Shown here in pieces: positions 8,643 to 18,753 of a stretch of DNA of 64,000 nt. The stretch is taken from assembly GCA_022749295.1 (NCBI GenBank), contig CP062007.1:2976001-3040000 (forward strand). The letters are read 5' to 3'. Position 1 is the first letter of the stretch, and each line of letters starts with the position of its first letter. The translations under genes were made by a program, and so were the position numbers. The notes under the pieces were generated by a model. The model had not been told where the DNA came from, made no database searches, and was given only the letters and a program-made list of their open reading frames with translations. The stretch is from Flavobacteriaceae bacterium GSB9. GTDB lineage: Bacteria > Bacteroidota > Bacteroidia > Flavobacteriales > Flavobacteriaceae.

Positions 8643-10430
8643 TTACTTGGTAAATTTTATAAGTTGGCGTCGGTAGGCCGTTAATAATTTAGATTTTGAA
8701 ATATAGCCGTAGTATTTACCCTGTTTCGTTACTGGTAAATTCCAAGCGCCGGTAGATTTAAATTTCTCCATAATATCATTCATGGTGTCTTTGTTGTAGT
8801 CAATAATCCCAGCATCAGCATGCATTAAATCAGAAACACTCACTTTGTCGTACAAATCGGCTTTAAACATCATATGTCTGATGTCGTCAAGTCTTATAAC
8901 CCCTAAAAACTCATTGTCGTCATTCACTACGGGGAAATGGTTTCGCGATGATTTTGCGACAGCTTCATTCAAGATATGACCCAGGGTCATTTCAGGTTTT
9001 AAGATGATAAAATTGGTTTCAACAACCTTATCTATGTCTAAAACCATAAGAACGTTTTGATCTTTATCGTGTGTCATAAGTTCACCACGTTCGGCCAATT
9101 TCATAGTATAAATAGAGTGTGATACATAGTATTTTGTGATGGCAAACGAAATAGCAGCTACCAACATAAGGGGAACAAAGAGCTGGTGCCCACTTGTGAT
9201 TTCAGCAATGAGGAAAATGGCAGTTAAGGGCGCGTGTAAAACACCAGCCATAAGGCCTGTCATGCCTAAAAGTGTAAAGTTCGCTTCGGGAACTGAAAAA
9301 TTTAAACCAATATTATTTACAATTTTTGCAAAAGCATTACCCAAAACGCTTCCCATTATGAGGGTTGGAATAAAAATACCTCCAACACCACCGGCACCAA
9401 AAGTGGTTGTCATGGCAATGGCTTTAAACACAGCTATGCCCAAAAGTAGGGCAATAACGACCCATATATTATCGAGGTCCAATTGAAAGGGTGTTGATCC
9501 AATGGCTGCTAGATGGTCGCCTTTTAATAAATTGTTCATTAGGTTGTACCCCTCACCATATAGCGGCGGAATAAAATAAAGCATAGTGCCAATAGCCAAA
9601 CTGCCTATTAATAAACGTTTTGCCCGACTTTCAAATTGTTTGAAAAAGTTTGTTATGGCAAAAAAGACTTTTGAAAAATACACCGAGGCTATAGCTGTTA
9701 CAATACCTAAAAGAATGTACAGAGGGATATCTTTAAATTTAAAATGGTCATCAATATCAACATGAAGCAAAACATCGGTTCCTAAAAATAAATAAGAGGT
9801 GATTACAGCAGCAACAGATGCTAAAAGTAAAGGCACTAATGAGGTAAACGCAATGTCTAAGCTAAAAATTTCTACAGCAAAAACGATAGCTGCAATAGGA
9901 GCTTTAAACATAGACGCCATGGCACCTGCCGAAGCACAGCCAATTAGTAGCAATCTTGTTTTTGTGCTCATGTGAAAAAACTGCGCTGTATTTGATCCTA
10001 ATGCGGACCCAACGCTAACAGCAGGCCCTTGTAGACCAACCGAACCACCAAAACCAGCAGTTAAAGGAGCTGTAATCAAGGCGGCGTAAATATTGTACCG
10101 AGGTAAAATTCCGTTTAGTTTTGATAAACCATATAAGGTAGTCGAAATACCATGCCCGATATGTTTTTTAAGCCAAGTCTGTTTAATGATGTAAACAAGG
10201 GCAAGCCCAATAATGGGAAAAATAAAATACAAAGTGTTTTGGTGGTTTTTTAGGAAATCCCATTCCAATAATGAACGTATAAAGTGCGTTAAATTTTTCA
10301 GTACCACGGTACCCATGCCAGCCAGAACACCAACAAGAACACTAAGAATGTAAATGAACTGCCGTTCGGAAATATGTTTATATTTCCAGATTAAAAATTT
10401 TCGAAGTAGAACCTTGGAGTTTGTTGGCAT
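8643..10430 (-). CDS. ClC-family anion channel with CBS domains; gating Glu replaced by Gln
   Basis: A 595-residue membrane protein of the ClC chloride channel/transporter family. Selectivity-filter motifs are visible: GHGIS (92-96), GSVGLQGPAVSVG (about 129-141) and GAGGVGGIFIPTL. The C-terminal part (about 445-590) is a pair of CBS domains (NHFPVVNDDNEFLGVI, WNLPVTKQGKYYGYIS). In the GxEGP motif the gating glutamate (Glu148 of E. coli ClC-ec1) is Gln134. The position of the proton glutamate (Glu203) is Ile188, next to the conserved Glu187. Both changes argue against H+/Cl- exchange and for a passive or differently gated pathway. It is paralogous to the upstream gene at 10473-12266. Confidence 0.93.
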   Translation of the reverse strand: MPTNSKVLLRKFLIWKYKHISERQFIYILSVLVGVLAGMGTVVLKNLTHFIRSLLEWDFLKNHQNTLYFIFPIIGLALVYIIKQTWLKKHIGHGISTTLYGLSKLNGILPRYNIYAALITAPLTAGFGGSVGLQGPAVSVGSALGSNTAQFFHMSTKTRLLLIGCASAGAMASMFKAPIAAIVFAVEIFSLDIAFTSLVPLLLASVAAVITSYLFLGTDVLLHVDIDDHFKFKDIPLYILLGIVTAIASVYFSKVFFAITNFFKQFESRAKRLLIGSLAIGTMLYFIPPLYGEGYNLMNNLLKGDHLAAIGSTPFQLDLDNIWVVIALLLGIAVFKAIAMTTTFGAGGVGGIFIPTLIMGSVLGNAFAKIVNNIGLNFSVPEANFTLLGMTGLMAGVLHAPLTAIFLIAEITSGHQLFVPLMLVAAISFAITKYYVSHSIYTMKLAERGELMTHDKDQNVLMVLDIDKVVETNFIILKPEMTLGHILNEAVAKSSRNHFPVVNDDNEFLGVIRLDDIRHMMFKADLYDKVSVSDLMHADAGIIDYNKDTMNDIMEKFKSTGAWNLPVTKQGKYYGYISKSKLLTAYRRQLIKFTK

Positions 10431-10472
10431 AAGATAAATGTACTAAAAGTCTATGAAACAAGAGTCTAGTTT

Positions 10473-12266
10473 TTATGATTCCCCCTGCAAAGTTATCAAC
10501 TGTCTACGGTAAGCGGTTAAGAGTTTTGATTTTGAAATAAAACCGTAATAAGCGCCATTTTTTATAACAGGTAAATTCCAAGCGCTACTGTCTTGAAATT
10601 TTCGCATGATTTGAGTCATTTTGTCTTTGTCTAAATCAATAATCTTAGGAGGGCGTTGCATTAAATCTGTTGCCGTTAATTTTTTGTAGAGCGATTGGTC
10701 GAACATAATAGGGCGCAAATCGTCTAGAAGAATAATGCCTTGCAATTGATGCGTATCTTTATTTATAACTGGGTAAATGTTTCTGTTCGATTTTATAACT
10801 GCTTTTTGGATAATTTGCTCAAGAGTCATTTCTAGGTTGATAGTTACAAAATTGGTTTCAATAACTTTTTCGATATCCATTAAGGTTAAAACCGCATGGT
10901 CTTTATCGTGCGTTATCAATTCGCCTTTTCTGCCCAGCTCCATGTTATAAACCGAATGCGGCTTATAGTATTTTGTTATGGCAAAAGAAATGGTTGCGGT
11001 AAGCATCAGCGGAATAAAGAGCTCGTAACCTCCAGTAAGTTCGGCAATCAAGAAAATAGCGGTTAGGGGTGCATGTAAAACACCAGCCAATAGGCCAGCC
11101 ATGCCTACTAAGGTAAAATTACTTTCGGAAATAGAATTGTTAAACAGCCCACAATTATTGATTATTTTGGCAATACAATTGCCCATAATACTTCCCATAA
11201 ACAATACAGGCGCAAAAATACCGCCAACACCACCGGCTCCAAATGTAAAACAACTCGCTATTACTTTTGAAAATAGGAGTCCTGCCAATAGCAAAATAAC
11301 AATCCATATATTGGTTAAATCAAGGTGAAAAAGGTTATTGTGTAAGGCTTTTTCGGGTTTTCCAATGATGAGGTCGTTGATGATATCGAATCCTTCACCG
11401 TACAGTGGCGGAATTAAAAAAACAAGCAAACCAATACCCAAGCCACCAACAATTAATCGTTTTATAGGTGATTCAAGTTTATCAAAAAAGCCATGAATCC
11501 TGTCATAAACTTCGGTAAAGTAAATGGATATAAAAGCGGCAACAACACCTAAAACAATATAAAAAGGCGCATCGGATAAAAGGAATTTATCTTCAATTCT
11601 AAAAGGCAAAATAATGTCGTCTCCAAAGAAAAAATGCGAGGTTAAAATAGCAGAAAGTGAAGCGAACAATAACGGGAGCAATGACGCAAAGGTAAGATCC
11701 AAACTAAAAACTTCAATAGCAAAAATCAATGCGGCTATCGGTGCTTTAAAAATAGAGCTCATGGCTCCTGCAGCAGCACAACCAATGAGTAGGTTTCTCG
11801 TAGTTTGGTTCATGTGAAACATTCTGGAAATATTTGACCCAAGCGCAGCACCAGTAGCAACCGTAGGCCCCTCTAAACCAACAGATCCCCCAAAGCCGAC
11901 GGTTAAAGGAGCAGTAAGAATGGAGCCATACATTTGAAAACGTTTCATAATCCCTTTACGTTTAGAAATGGCATATAGCGTTGAAGGAATACCGTGGCTA
12001 ACTTTTTGCCTAATAACATATTTCATTATGAGATAAACCAAACTGAGTCCTATAACAGGGAAGGCAAAATAAAACGCGTGGTGGTAATAGGTAATCAATT
12101 TGCCTTCTAATAAATGCTGAATAAAGTGCGTTAAGTTTTTTAAAACAACGGCACCAAGACCAGCCGTAAAGCCAATAATCACACTTAAAATATAAACAAA
12201 CTGTTTATTGGAAATGTGTTTGGCTCTCCAAATTAAAACACGTTTTAATATGGTTTTTGTTGGCAT
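10473..12266 (-). CDS. ClC-family anion channel/transporter with CBS domains; gating Glu present
   Basis: A 597-residue paralogue of the neighbouring ClC protein, similar along its whole length (FVYILSVIIGFTAGLGAVV against FIYILSVLVGVLAGMGTVV). The gating motif is intact: GSVGLEGPTVATG with Glu132. The filter also has SHGIPSTLYA and GAGGVGGIFAPVLFMG. The proton-glutamate position is Val186 after Glu185, so coupled proton transport is still doubtful. Two CBS domains fill about 450-590 (NIYPVINKDTHQLQGII, WNLPVIKNGAYYGFIS). The gap to the downstream paralogue is 42 bases, so both are probably on one transcript after the aspS terminator. Confidence 0.93.
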   Translation of the reverse strand: MPTKTILKRVLIWRAKHISNKQFVYILSVIIGFTAGLGAVVLKNLTHFIQHLLEGKLITYYHHAFYFAFPVIGLSLVYLIMKYVIRQKVSHGIPSTLYAISKRKGIMKRFQMYGSILTAPLTVGFGGSVGLEGPTVATGAALGSNISRMFHMNQTTRNLLIGCAAAGAMSSIFKAPIAALIFAIEVFSLDLTFASLLPLLFASLSAILTSHFFFGDDIILPFRIEDKFLLSDAPFYIVLGVVAAFISIYFTEVYDRIHGFFDKLESPIKRLIVGGLGIGLLVFLIPPLYGEGFDIINDLIIGKPEKALHNNLFHLDLTNIWIVILLLAGLLFSKVIASCFTFGAGGVGGIFAPVLFMGSIMGNCIAKIINNCGLFNNSISESNFTLVGMAGLLAGVLHAPLTAIFLIAELTGGYELFIPLMLTATISFAITKYYKPHSVYNMELGRKGELITHDKDHAVLTLMDIEKVIETNFVTINLEMTLEQIIQKAVIKSNRNIYPVINKDTHQLQGIILLDDLRPIMFDQSLYKKLTATDLMQRPPKIIDLDKDKMTQIMRKFQDSSAWNLPVIKNGAYYGFISKSKLLTAYRRQLITLQGES

Positions 12267-12278
12267 ATTGTACTTTAC

Positions 12279-12308
12279 TAAAAAATCCCGCTTTTCAGCA
12301 GGATTTTA
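12279..12308 (-). terminator. Rho-independent terminator downstream of aspS
   Basis: On the minus strand the sequence reads AAAATCCTGC, a TGAAAA loop, then GCGGGATTTTTT: a 10-bp stem with one T-G pair followed by a T run. It lies between the aspS stop (12312) and the next ClC start (12266), so the ClC genes probably use their own promoter or readthrough. Confidence 0.75.
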
Positions 12309-12311
12309 AAA

Positions 12312-14066
12312 TTATTCTTCTAGGCTTAGTTTTAAGCTTAATTCTTTTAATTGTTCATCGTGAATAGGCGCAGGGGCATCAATCATCACGTCGCGTCCTG
12401 CATTATTTTTTGGGAATGCAATAAAATCGCGTATGGTTTCCTGTCCGCCCAATATGGCTACTAATCTATCCAATCCAAATGCCAAGCCGCCGTGTGGCGG
12501 TGCACCGTATTGAAAGGCATCCATTAAGAAACCAAATTGCGCTTTGGCCTCTTCGGGTGTAAACCCTAAATAATCGAACATTAACGATTGGGTTTCTTTA
12601 TCGTGTATTCTTATTGAACCCCCTCCAATTTCGTTACCGTTTAAAACTAAATCATAGGCATTGGCCTTTACGGCTCCAGGGTCGGTTTTCAACAATTCAA
12701 TTTGCCCTGGTTTAGGTGCGGTAAAAGGGTGGTGCATGGCGTGGTAGCGCTCGGTGTCTTCATCCCATTCTAAAAGCGGAAAGTCCATGACCCAAAGCGG
12801 TGCGAATTCATCGGCTTTTCGTAAGCCTAAACGCTCGGCTAATTCCATACGTAAGGCACTGAGTTGAGTTCTAACTTTGTTTTTGTCACCCGAAAGCACA
12901 CAAATTAAGTCGCCAGGCTTGGCTTCGGTGGCTTCTGCCCATTTTGCCAAGTCGTCTTGGTCATAAAATTTATCAACTGATGATTTATAAGTCCCGTCGT
13001 CATTGCATCGGCAATACACCATGCCCAATGCGCCAACTTGTGGGCGTTTTACCCAATCAATCAACTTGTCGATTTCTTTTCGGGTATAACTATTTCCACC
13101 AGGTACGGCAATTCCAACTACCAATTCAGCAGTATTAAAAACCTTAAAATCTTTGTGTTGTGCCACTTCGTTTAATTCGCCAAATTCCATGCCAAATCGA
13201 ATATCAGGCTTGTCATTTCCGTAAAGGCGAATGGCGTCATCATAAAGCATTCTTGGAAATTTTTTAATCTCTACACCATTTATGTTCTTTAACAGGTGCC
13301 TTGTTAAACCTTCAAAAGCAATTAAAATATCCTCTTGCTCAATAAAGGCCATTTCGCAGTCTATTTGTGTAAACTCGGGCTGTCTATCCGCACGAAGATC
13401 TTCATCCCTAAAGCATTTTACAATTTGGAAATACTTATCCATACCGCCCACCATAAGCAACTGCTTAAAGGTTTGAGGCGATTGTGGAAGGGCGTAAAAT
13501 TGGCCTTCGTTCATTCGGCTTGGCACGACAAAATCGCGAGCGCCTTCAGGTGTCGATTTTATCAAATAAGGTGTTTCTACTTCAATAAAGCCTTCTTTAG
13601 AAAGGTAATTTCTAACCTCTTGAGTTACCTTATGTCTAAAAATCAAACTATTTTTCACCGGGTTTCGGCGGATATCCAAATAGCGGTATTTCATACGGAT
13701 ATCTTCACCGCCATCGGTTTTATCTTCAATGGTAAATGGTGGTAATTTGGCTTCGTTTAGAATATTTAATTCAGAAACCAACAATTCTATGTCGCCGGTA
13801 GGAATATTTGGGTTTTTCGAGGCACGCTCAATAACGGTTCCTTTAACTTGAATAACGAACTCCCGACCCAAGTGCTGTGCTTGTTCCATCATGTCTTTCG
13901 GGGTGCGTTCTTCATCAAACACTAATTGGGTAATTCCATATCGGTCGCGTAAATCTACCCAAACAATAAATCCTTTATCTCTAATCTTCTGAACCCATCC
14001 GGCCAGAGTAACTTCTTTATTTATATCGGTCGATGATAATTCACCGCAATTATGACTTCGGTACAT
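12312..14066 (-). CDS. aspS: Aspartate--tRNA ligase
   Basis: A 584-residue class II aminoacyl-tRNA synthetase charging tRNA-Asp. The N-terminal OB-fold anticodon-binding domain opens with [19 protein letters not shown] and [19 protein letters not shown]. Class II motif 2 is visible ([20 protein letters not shown]), preceded by [20 protein letters not shown], with motif 3 near the end ([15 protein letters not shown]). The insertion (GAD-like) domain lies at about 280-410. Length matches the bacterial type, which is longer than archaeal enzymes. A stem-loop terminator follows at 12279-12308. A TAAATTTG box lies 18 bases upstream of the start. Confidence 0.97.
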   Translation of the reverse strand: MYRSHNCGELSSTDINKEVTLAGWVQKIRDKGFIVWVDLRDRYGITQLVFDEERTPKDMMEQAQHLGREFVIQVKGTVIERASKNPNIPTGDIELLVSELNILNEAKLPPFTIEDKTDGGEDIRMKYRYLDIRRNPVKNSLIFRHKVTQEVRNYLSKEGFIEVETPYLIKSTPEGARDFVVPSRMNEGQFYALPQSPQTFKQLLMVGGMDKYFQIVKCFRDEDLRADRQPEFTQIDCEMAFIEQEDILIAFEGLTRHLLKNINGVEIKKFPRMLYDDAIRLYGNDKPDIRFGMEFGELNEVAQHKDFKVFNTAELVVGIAVPGGNSYTRKEIDKLIDWVKRPQVGALGMVYCRCNDDGTYKSSVDKFYDQDDLAKWAEATEAKPGDLICVLSGDKNKVRTQLSALRMELAERLGLRKADEFAPLWVMDFPLLEWDEDTERYHAMHHPFTAPKPGQIELLKTDPGAVKANAYDLVLNGNEIGGGSIRIHDKETQSLMFDYLGFTPEEAKAQFGFLMDAFQYGAPPHGGLAFGLDRLVAILGGQETIRDFIAFPKNNAGRDVMIDAPAPIHDEQLKELSLKLSLEE

Positions 14067-14083
14067 AGAAAAAATTTAGGGTG

Positions 14084-14091
14084 CAAATTTA
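14084..14091 (-). promoter_or_regulatory. Candidate promoter -7 box of aspS
   Basis: The minus strand reads TAAATTTG, matching TAnnTTTG, ending 17 bases before the aspS ATG. No convincing -33 TTTG was seen at 17-23 bases upstream. Confidence 0.4.
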
Positions 14092-14396
14092 ATCAAATAG
14101 CTTGTAGTATTAATTATTCTATTTGTTTTTTTATTGGGGATAGTTTCAAAAAACAACAATTTTTTTGCCAAAGCGTAATAGTGTTTATCACTCTGCTTAC
14201 CTCATGACATTTTATTCTAATTTTGTGTGCTATTTAATTAAGAAATTTTATTTTCAAACAACCGATTGTGTTTTATATGCAAACATTTCAAAATTTTGAG
14301 TTTTAAAATGTTTTTGATAAGAATAGTAAGTTTTTTAAATATTGACAATCAAGAGTTAACAAAAGCCTAACGTAGAATTGAAAAAAACAAGTGTTT

Positions 14397-14430
14397 TTTG
14401 TACACTTATAAAGTTTTTGTCATATCTTTG
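14397..14430 (+). promoter_or_regulatory. Promoter of the transketolase-transaldolase operon
   Basis: TTTG at 14397-14400, a 22-base spacer and TATCTTTG at 14423-14430 match the two-part Bacteroidota promoter (TTTG, 17-23 bases, TAnnTTTG). Transcription would start near 14436, giving a leader of about 150 bases before tkt. Confidence 0.65.
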
Positions 14431-14585
14431 TAGAGAAATATGGTTTCTAATAGTTTAAGCGCCATATAATTTGAAATTAGGAAACGGGTTTGGATAAAAA
14501 GTTTTAGTTTTGCGGACCATTGCGTTTTTTAAAGCAAATAAAAATAAAGATTAACAAACAATAACGACTAAATTGTAATTAAAAA

Positions 14586-16622
14586 ATGAACAAAAAAATA
14601 GATCAAAAAGCTGCAGATAATATTAGAGCATTAGCTGTGGCTATGGTAGAAAAGGCAAACTCAGGACACCCTGGTGGACCAATGGGCGGCGCAGATTTTA
14701 TGCATATTTTATATTCAGAATTTTTTAATTACGATCCAACCGACATGGAATGGCCGTTTAGAGACCGTTTCTTTATGGATGCTGGTCACCTGTCAACGCT
14801 TATGTACGCTCAGTACTACTTATTGGGCAATTATGAAAAAGACGATGTAGCAAACTTCCGTCAATGGGGTTCTAACACGCCTGGTCACCCAGAGGTAGAT
14901 GTAAAAAGAGGTGTTGAAAACACATCTGGTCCACTTGGTCAAGGACATACTATGGGTATTGGTGCTGCCATCGCTGCTAAATTTTTACAAGCTAGATTTG
15001 GTGATTGGATGAACCACAAAATATACGGTTTTATTTCCGATGGTGGTGTACAGGAAGAAATATCGCAAGGTGCGGGTAGAATTGCCGGTCACTTAGGCTT
15101 GAGCAATTTTATTATGTTCTTTGATTCTAACGATATACAATTATCCACAGAAACTGACAAGGTAACCTCGGAAGATACAGCCAAAAAATATGAGGCTTGG
15201 GGCTGGAAAGTCGTAACTATTGATGGGCATAACCATGACGAGATTAGAAATGCATTAACCGATGCTAACAACGAAACCGAAAAACCAACCCTTATTATTG
15301 GTAAAACCATTATGGGTAAAGGTTGTGTTGCTGCAGATGGTAGTATGTACGAAGGGCACTGTGAATTGCACGGAAAGCCTATTGGCGATACTGGAGCCGA
15401 TTACGAAAAAACATTGGTTAACCTAGGAGCAGACCTTAGCAATCCATTTGATATTTTTGATGAGGTTAACGATTTTTATAAAGAAGTAATTGAAAGAAAA
15501 ACTGTTGAAGCTGCAAATAAGAAAGCAGAAATCGCAGAATGGAGAAAAGGAAATACTGAACTTGCCGATAAATTAGACTTTTTCTTTTCAGGACAATTGC
15601 CAGAATTGGATTTCAGTTCCATAGAGCATAAAGCCGGATTGGCTACAAGAGCGGCTTCTTCTGGTGTATTGGCATACCTAGCTGAAAATGTTGAAAACAT
15701 GATTGTGTCTTCAGCCGATTTATCGAATTCTGATAAAACCGATGGATTCTTAAAGAAAACGCAATCGCTTCAAAAAGGAAACTTTAGCGGTTCGTTCTTA
15801 CAAGCTGGAGTTGCCGAGTTAACCATGGCTAGTATTGCTAATGGTATTGCTTTGCATGGCGGTGTTTTACCAGTAGTGGCAACCTTCTTTGTGTTTTCAG
15901 ATTATATGAAACCAGCCATTCGATTAAGTGCCATTCAAGAATTACCTGTTAAGTATGTTTGGACGCACGATGCTTTCCGTGTTGGGGAAGACGGACCAAC
16001 GCACCAGCCTGTTGAGCAGGAAGCACAAATCCGTTTATTGGAAAAACTGAAAAACCACAGTCATAAACCAAGCTTCTTGGCCTTGCGTCCGGCAGATTCT
16101 GCCGAAACAAGTGTCGCTTGGAAAATGGCTCTTGAAAATACGGTAACACCTTCAGGTTTAATTTTGTCAAGACAGGGAATTAAAGATGTGCCTGCTATTG
16201 GCGATTCGAGATATAAAGAAGCTTTGGCTGCCGAAAAAGGTGGTTACTTGGTAAAGAAAGTTGAAAATCCAGATGTTGTATTGGTGGCAAACGGTTCAGA
16301 GGTATCTACTTTAGTGGATGCGGCCGAAATTTTAGAATCTGAAAACGGATTGAAGGTAAGCATTGCTTCAGTGATTTCAGAAGGCGTGTTCAGACTTCAG
16401 TCTAAAGAGTATCAAAATAGCATCATTCCAAAAGATAAACCATTATTTGGACTAACTGCTGGATTGCCAGTGAACTTAGAAGCCTTAGTGGGTGAAGATG
16501 GTAAAGTATTTGGTTTAGAACACTTTGGCTACTCTGCACCGGCGAAAGTTTTAGATGATAAATTTGGGTTTACAGGCGAAAAAGTTAGCAAAGAAGTATT
16601 AGAATATTTAAAAACAAAATAA
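14586..16622 (+). CDS. tkt: Transketolase
   Basis: A 678-residue thiamine-diphosphate enzyme of the non-oxidative pentose phosphate pathway. It moves two-carbon ketol units between sugar phosphates. The N-terminal domain shows [51 protein letters not shown] and the cofactor loop [20 protein letters not shown] with DSNDIQLS. The pyrimidine-binding domain contains [20 protein letters not shown] and [22 protein letters not shown]-terminal domain completes the fold. It is followed after 10 bases by a transaldolase gene that shares substrates with it, so the two form an operon. Confidence 0.97.
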   Translation: MNKKIDQKAADNIRALAVAMVEKANSGHPGGPMGGADFMHILYSEFFNYDPTDMEWPFRDRFFMDAGHLSTLMYAQYYLLGNYEKDDVANFRQWGSNTPGHPEVDVKRGVENTSGPLGQGHTMGIGAAIAAKFLQARFGDWMNHKIYGFISDGGVQEEISQGAGRIAGHLGLSNFIMFFDSNDIQLSTETDKVTSEDTAKKYEAWGWKVVTIDGHNHDEIRNALTDANNETEKPTLIIGKTIMGKGCVAADGSMYEGHCELHGKPIGDTGADYEKTLVNLGADLSNPFDIFDEVNDFYKEVIERKTVEAANKKAEIAEWRKGNTELADKLDFFFSGQLPELDFSSIEHKAGLATRAASSGVLAYLAENVENMIVSSADLSNSDKTDGFLKKTQSLQKGNFSGSFLQAGVAELTMASIANGIALHGGVLPVVATFFVFSDYMKPAIRLSAIQELPVKYVWTHDAFRVGEDGPTHQPVEQEAQIRLLEKLKNHSHKPSFLALRPADSAETSVAWKMALENTVTPSGLILSRQGIKDVPAIGDSRYKEALAAEKGGYLVKKVENPDVVLVANGSEVSTLVDAAEILESENGLKVSIASVISEGVFRLQSKEYQNSIIPKDKPLFGLTAGLPVNLEALVGEDGKVFGLEHFGYSAPAKVLDDKFGFTGEKVSKEVLEYLKTK

Positions 16623-16632
16623 AACTAGAGAT

Positions 16633-17289
16633 ATGAAATTTTTTATTGATACGGCCAATCTAGACGAAATCGCTGAAGCACAGGCTTTAGGTGTATTGGA
16701 TGGTGTAACTACCAATCCGTCTTTAATGGCTAAAGAGGGAATTACCGGTGAGGAAAACATTTTGGCTCACTACAAAAAAATCTGTGATATTGTTGAAGGT
16801 GATGTAAGTGCTGAAGTGATAGCCACCGATTTTGATGGTATGGTAAAAGAAGGTGAAGCTTTAGCGGCTTTGCACCCACAAATTGTGGTGAAATTACCAT
16901 TAATTGCAGATGGCATTAAAGCCTGTAAATATTTTACTGATAAAGGTATAAAAACAAACGTAACCTTGGTGTTTTCACCGGGGCAAGCTTTATTGGCAGC
17001 TAAAGCGGGTGCAACTTATGTGTCGCCGTTTTTAGGACGTTTGGATGATATTTGTACCGATGGATTAAACCTTATTGCAGAAATCAGACAAATTTATGAT
17101 AACTACGGTTTCGAAACGCAAATACTAGCAGCTTCAATTCGTCACACCATGCACGTTATAGATTGTGCTAAGATTGGTAGTGATGTGATGACAGGACCAT
17201 TATCATCGATTACTGGATTGCTTAAGCACCCATTAACCGATATAGGTTTAGCTAAATTCTTGGCTGATTACGAAAAAGGTAATAAGTAA
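16633..17289 (+). CDS. tal: Transaldolase of the small TalC/FSA-like type
   Basis: A 218-residue single-domain TIM barrel that transfers dihydroxyacetone units between sugar phosphates. It begins [16 protein letters not shown], typical of the short transaldolase/fructose-6-phosphate aldolase family. [11 protein letters not shown] follows. The Schiff-base lysine is probably Lys87 (IVVKLPLI), and the C-terminal half carries [19 protein letters not shown] and SPFLGRLDD. Length fits this short subclass and not the 310-residue TalB type. Its position 10 bases after tkt supports a pentose-phosphate role rather than an aldolase role. A strong terminator follows. Confidence 0.93.
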   Translation: MKFFIDTANLDEIAEAQALGVLDGVTTNPSLMAKEGITGEENILAHYKKICDIVEGDVSAEVIATDFDGMVKEGEALAALHPQIVVKLPLIADGIKACKYFTDKGIKTNVTLVFSPGQALLAAKAGATYVSPFLGRLDDICTDGLNLIAEIRQIYDNYGFETQILAASIRHTMHVIDCAKIGSDVMTGPLSSITGLLKHPLTDIGLAKFLADYEKGNK

Positions 17290-17308
17290 ACTAAAGGCCT
17301 AAATAATT

Positions 17309-17346
17309 AAAAAAGCCCCGAAAATTTAAATTTCCGGGGCTTTTTT
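17309..17346. terminator. Bidirectional terminator between tal and the vWA gene
   Basis: AAAAAAGCCCCG, then GAAA/TTTC flanks around a short AT loop, then CGGGGCTTTTTT. The GC-rich stem has an A run before it and a T run after it, so it can end transcription of both convergent genes. Confidence 0.92.
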
Positions 17347-17353
17347 GTTTTCA

Positions 17354-18511
17354 TTATTGAAAGCTATACTTTTTCTTTTTGGCTTGTTCTTTAATGGCTT
17401 TTATCATAGCGTTCTCTAGGTCATTGATGTTTTCTTTTTGTTGTTTTAGTACATAAGCTTTGCGTTTAGCGTTAAGCGCTTTAATTTCCTTTTGAATGTT
17501 AGCACGCTCCTTGCTTTTCTTTTCTACATAAGTTTTTATGTCTTCTTCACTTTTGCCTTGCAATTCTTTAGGTAGCGATTCTTCTTTAAGATTGGCAACA
17601 ACCACTTCTTCTTGCTCCATGGCATCCACTAAATCCCAAGTTTTATTTTTATATAAATGTGAACTTTTACTAACAGTTCTTTTTACAGCGTTAGCTTTGC
17701 TATACGAGTTGGCATTTGCATCCTGTTCGGCCTGCATGGCTATCTTTTCTAGTCCTTTTCGGCCATAGGCCACATAGGTTTTGTTCAGCTTTTTATTTAA
17801 AATTAGAATCTCATCATCGTAAGGGGAAGCGATATGTACTGTGGCTTGGTTATGGTTTATTGCCATATAATCGCCATTGGTAATCTTGGCACCATCTTGC
17901 CAATGGGATGAAATACCTTGCCTGTAATCGCCGCAAAAAATAGTGTTTACGGTAACGTCTTTTTCGTTGGCATTGACCGAGGCATCTTTATAGTTTGTCT
18001 TGCCTTGGGTAAACGGTTCGTTTCCAGCAATAAAAATAAGTTTTAGGTCGTCTGGATTTTTGCCCCAATCCAATTGGTTGAGTGAGGTTTGAATGACTTG
18101 TCCGCAATATTCCTCACCGCCATTGGTGGTTAACGAAAATAACTCTTTTGAAATATCGTCCAAATCTTCACTAAAATTCAATACTTGTCTAATATAACCT
18201 TCGCGGCTGTTTAAATTATCGTTTCCGTATTCGTATAATGCAATTTGAAGATTGGGTTTTTGGCTGCCGCATTTTGCATACGACAGTTCGTTTACAATGT
18301 CCCAAAGTTGGGCTTTGGCTTGGTCTAATAGGCCGTCCATACTATTACTGGTGTCTAATAACAAAGCCACTTTTATATATTGCTTGTTGGGCTCTAGGTG
18401 TTCAGTTTTTGCTTCTTTTATAGCCAACCGTTGATTTTTTGAATTGGCATTGCAAGACGTAAATACCGCTAAAGCAGTGCAGAATAACAATGTTTTAATT
18501 TGCGTTTTCAT
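17354..18511 (-). CDS. von Willebrand factor A-domain lipoprotein
   Basis: A 385-residue predicted lipoprotein. The signal peptide ends in a lipobox at Cys20 (LAVFTSCNAN). A vWA domain begins near residue 47 with an intact metal-adhesion motif, DTSNSMDG (DxSxS). TTNGGEEYCGQ and LIFIAGNEPFTQG fit later vWA strands. After about residue 255 the protein becomes highly charged and helical (KSKERANIQKEIKALNAKR) with a lysine-rich end, possibly a coiled coil. It should lie in the periplasm or on the outer membrane and bind a protein partner through a divalent metal. It is divergent from the kinase gene and shares its upstream region. Confidence 0.8.
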   Translation of the reverse strand: MKTQIKTLLFCTALAVFTSCNANSKNQRLAIKEAKTEHLEPNKQYIKVALLLDTSNSMDGLLDQAKAQLWDIVNELSYAKCGSQKPNLQIALYEYGNDNLNSREGYIRQVLNFSEDLDDISKELFSLTTNGGEEYCGQVIQTSLNQLDWGKNPDDLKLIFIAGNEPFTQGKTNYKDASVNANEKDVTVNTIFCGDYRQGISSHWQDGAKITNGDYMAINHNQATVHIASPYDDEILILNKKLNKTYVAYGRKGLEKIAMQAEQDANANSYSKANAVKRTVSKSSHLYKNKTWDLVDAMEQEEVVVANLKEESLPKELQGKSEEDIKTYVEKKSKERANIQKEIKALNAKRKAYVLKQQKENINDLENAMIKAIKEQAKKKKYSFQ

Positions 18512-18625
18512 GATGTTTGTTGTTTTTTAATTGATGTGGTTTTTTTATTCCGTTATGGGTTCAATGATTACCTAAAACTAAAACCAACTTAATTATTAAA
18601 AAAAGTAGAATGAGTAAGACTTGCG

Positions 18626-18656
18626 TTTTAATGCGTGAGTCGGTCTTTTTAATGCG
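18626..18656. promoter_or_regulatory. Paired direct repeat, candidate LytTR operator
   Basis: TTTTAATGCG occurs at 18626-18635 and again at 18647-18656, so equivalent bases are 21 apart, about two helical turns. LytTR-type regulators typically bind paired direct repeats on one face of the helix. The site lies between the vWA gene and the kinase/LytTR regulator genes. Confidence 0.4.
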
Positions 18657-18753
18657 CCAAGCTTATTTTTTTATTAAAAAACGTAAAGGTTAAGGAAGTT
18701 TGCATTTTAAAAAACCAAGTAAAGTGCGTATGTTTAACTATTAAAAAAATAGG

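Larger units (their letters stand above)
14067..14585. other. Divergent intergenic region between aspS and tkt
   Basis: This 519-base AT-rich stretch has no credible gene. Besides the aspS -7 box and the tkt promoter, the tkt leader has an imperfect stem (GTTTCTAAT at 14443-14451 against ATTAG, a bulged G and AAAC at 14476-14485). The leader is about 150 bases. No known riboswitch fold was recognised. Confidence 0.5.

Noticed and set aside
14443-14485. Riboswitch in the tkt leader
   Set aside because: The stem is AT-rich with a bulge, and no conserved riboswitch core was recognised.
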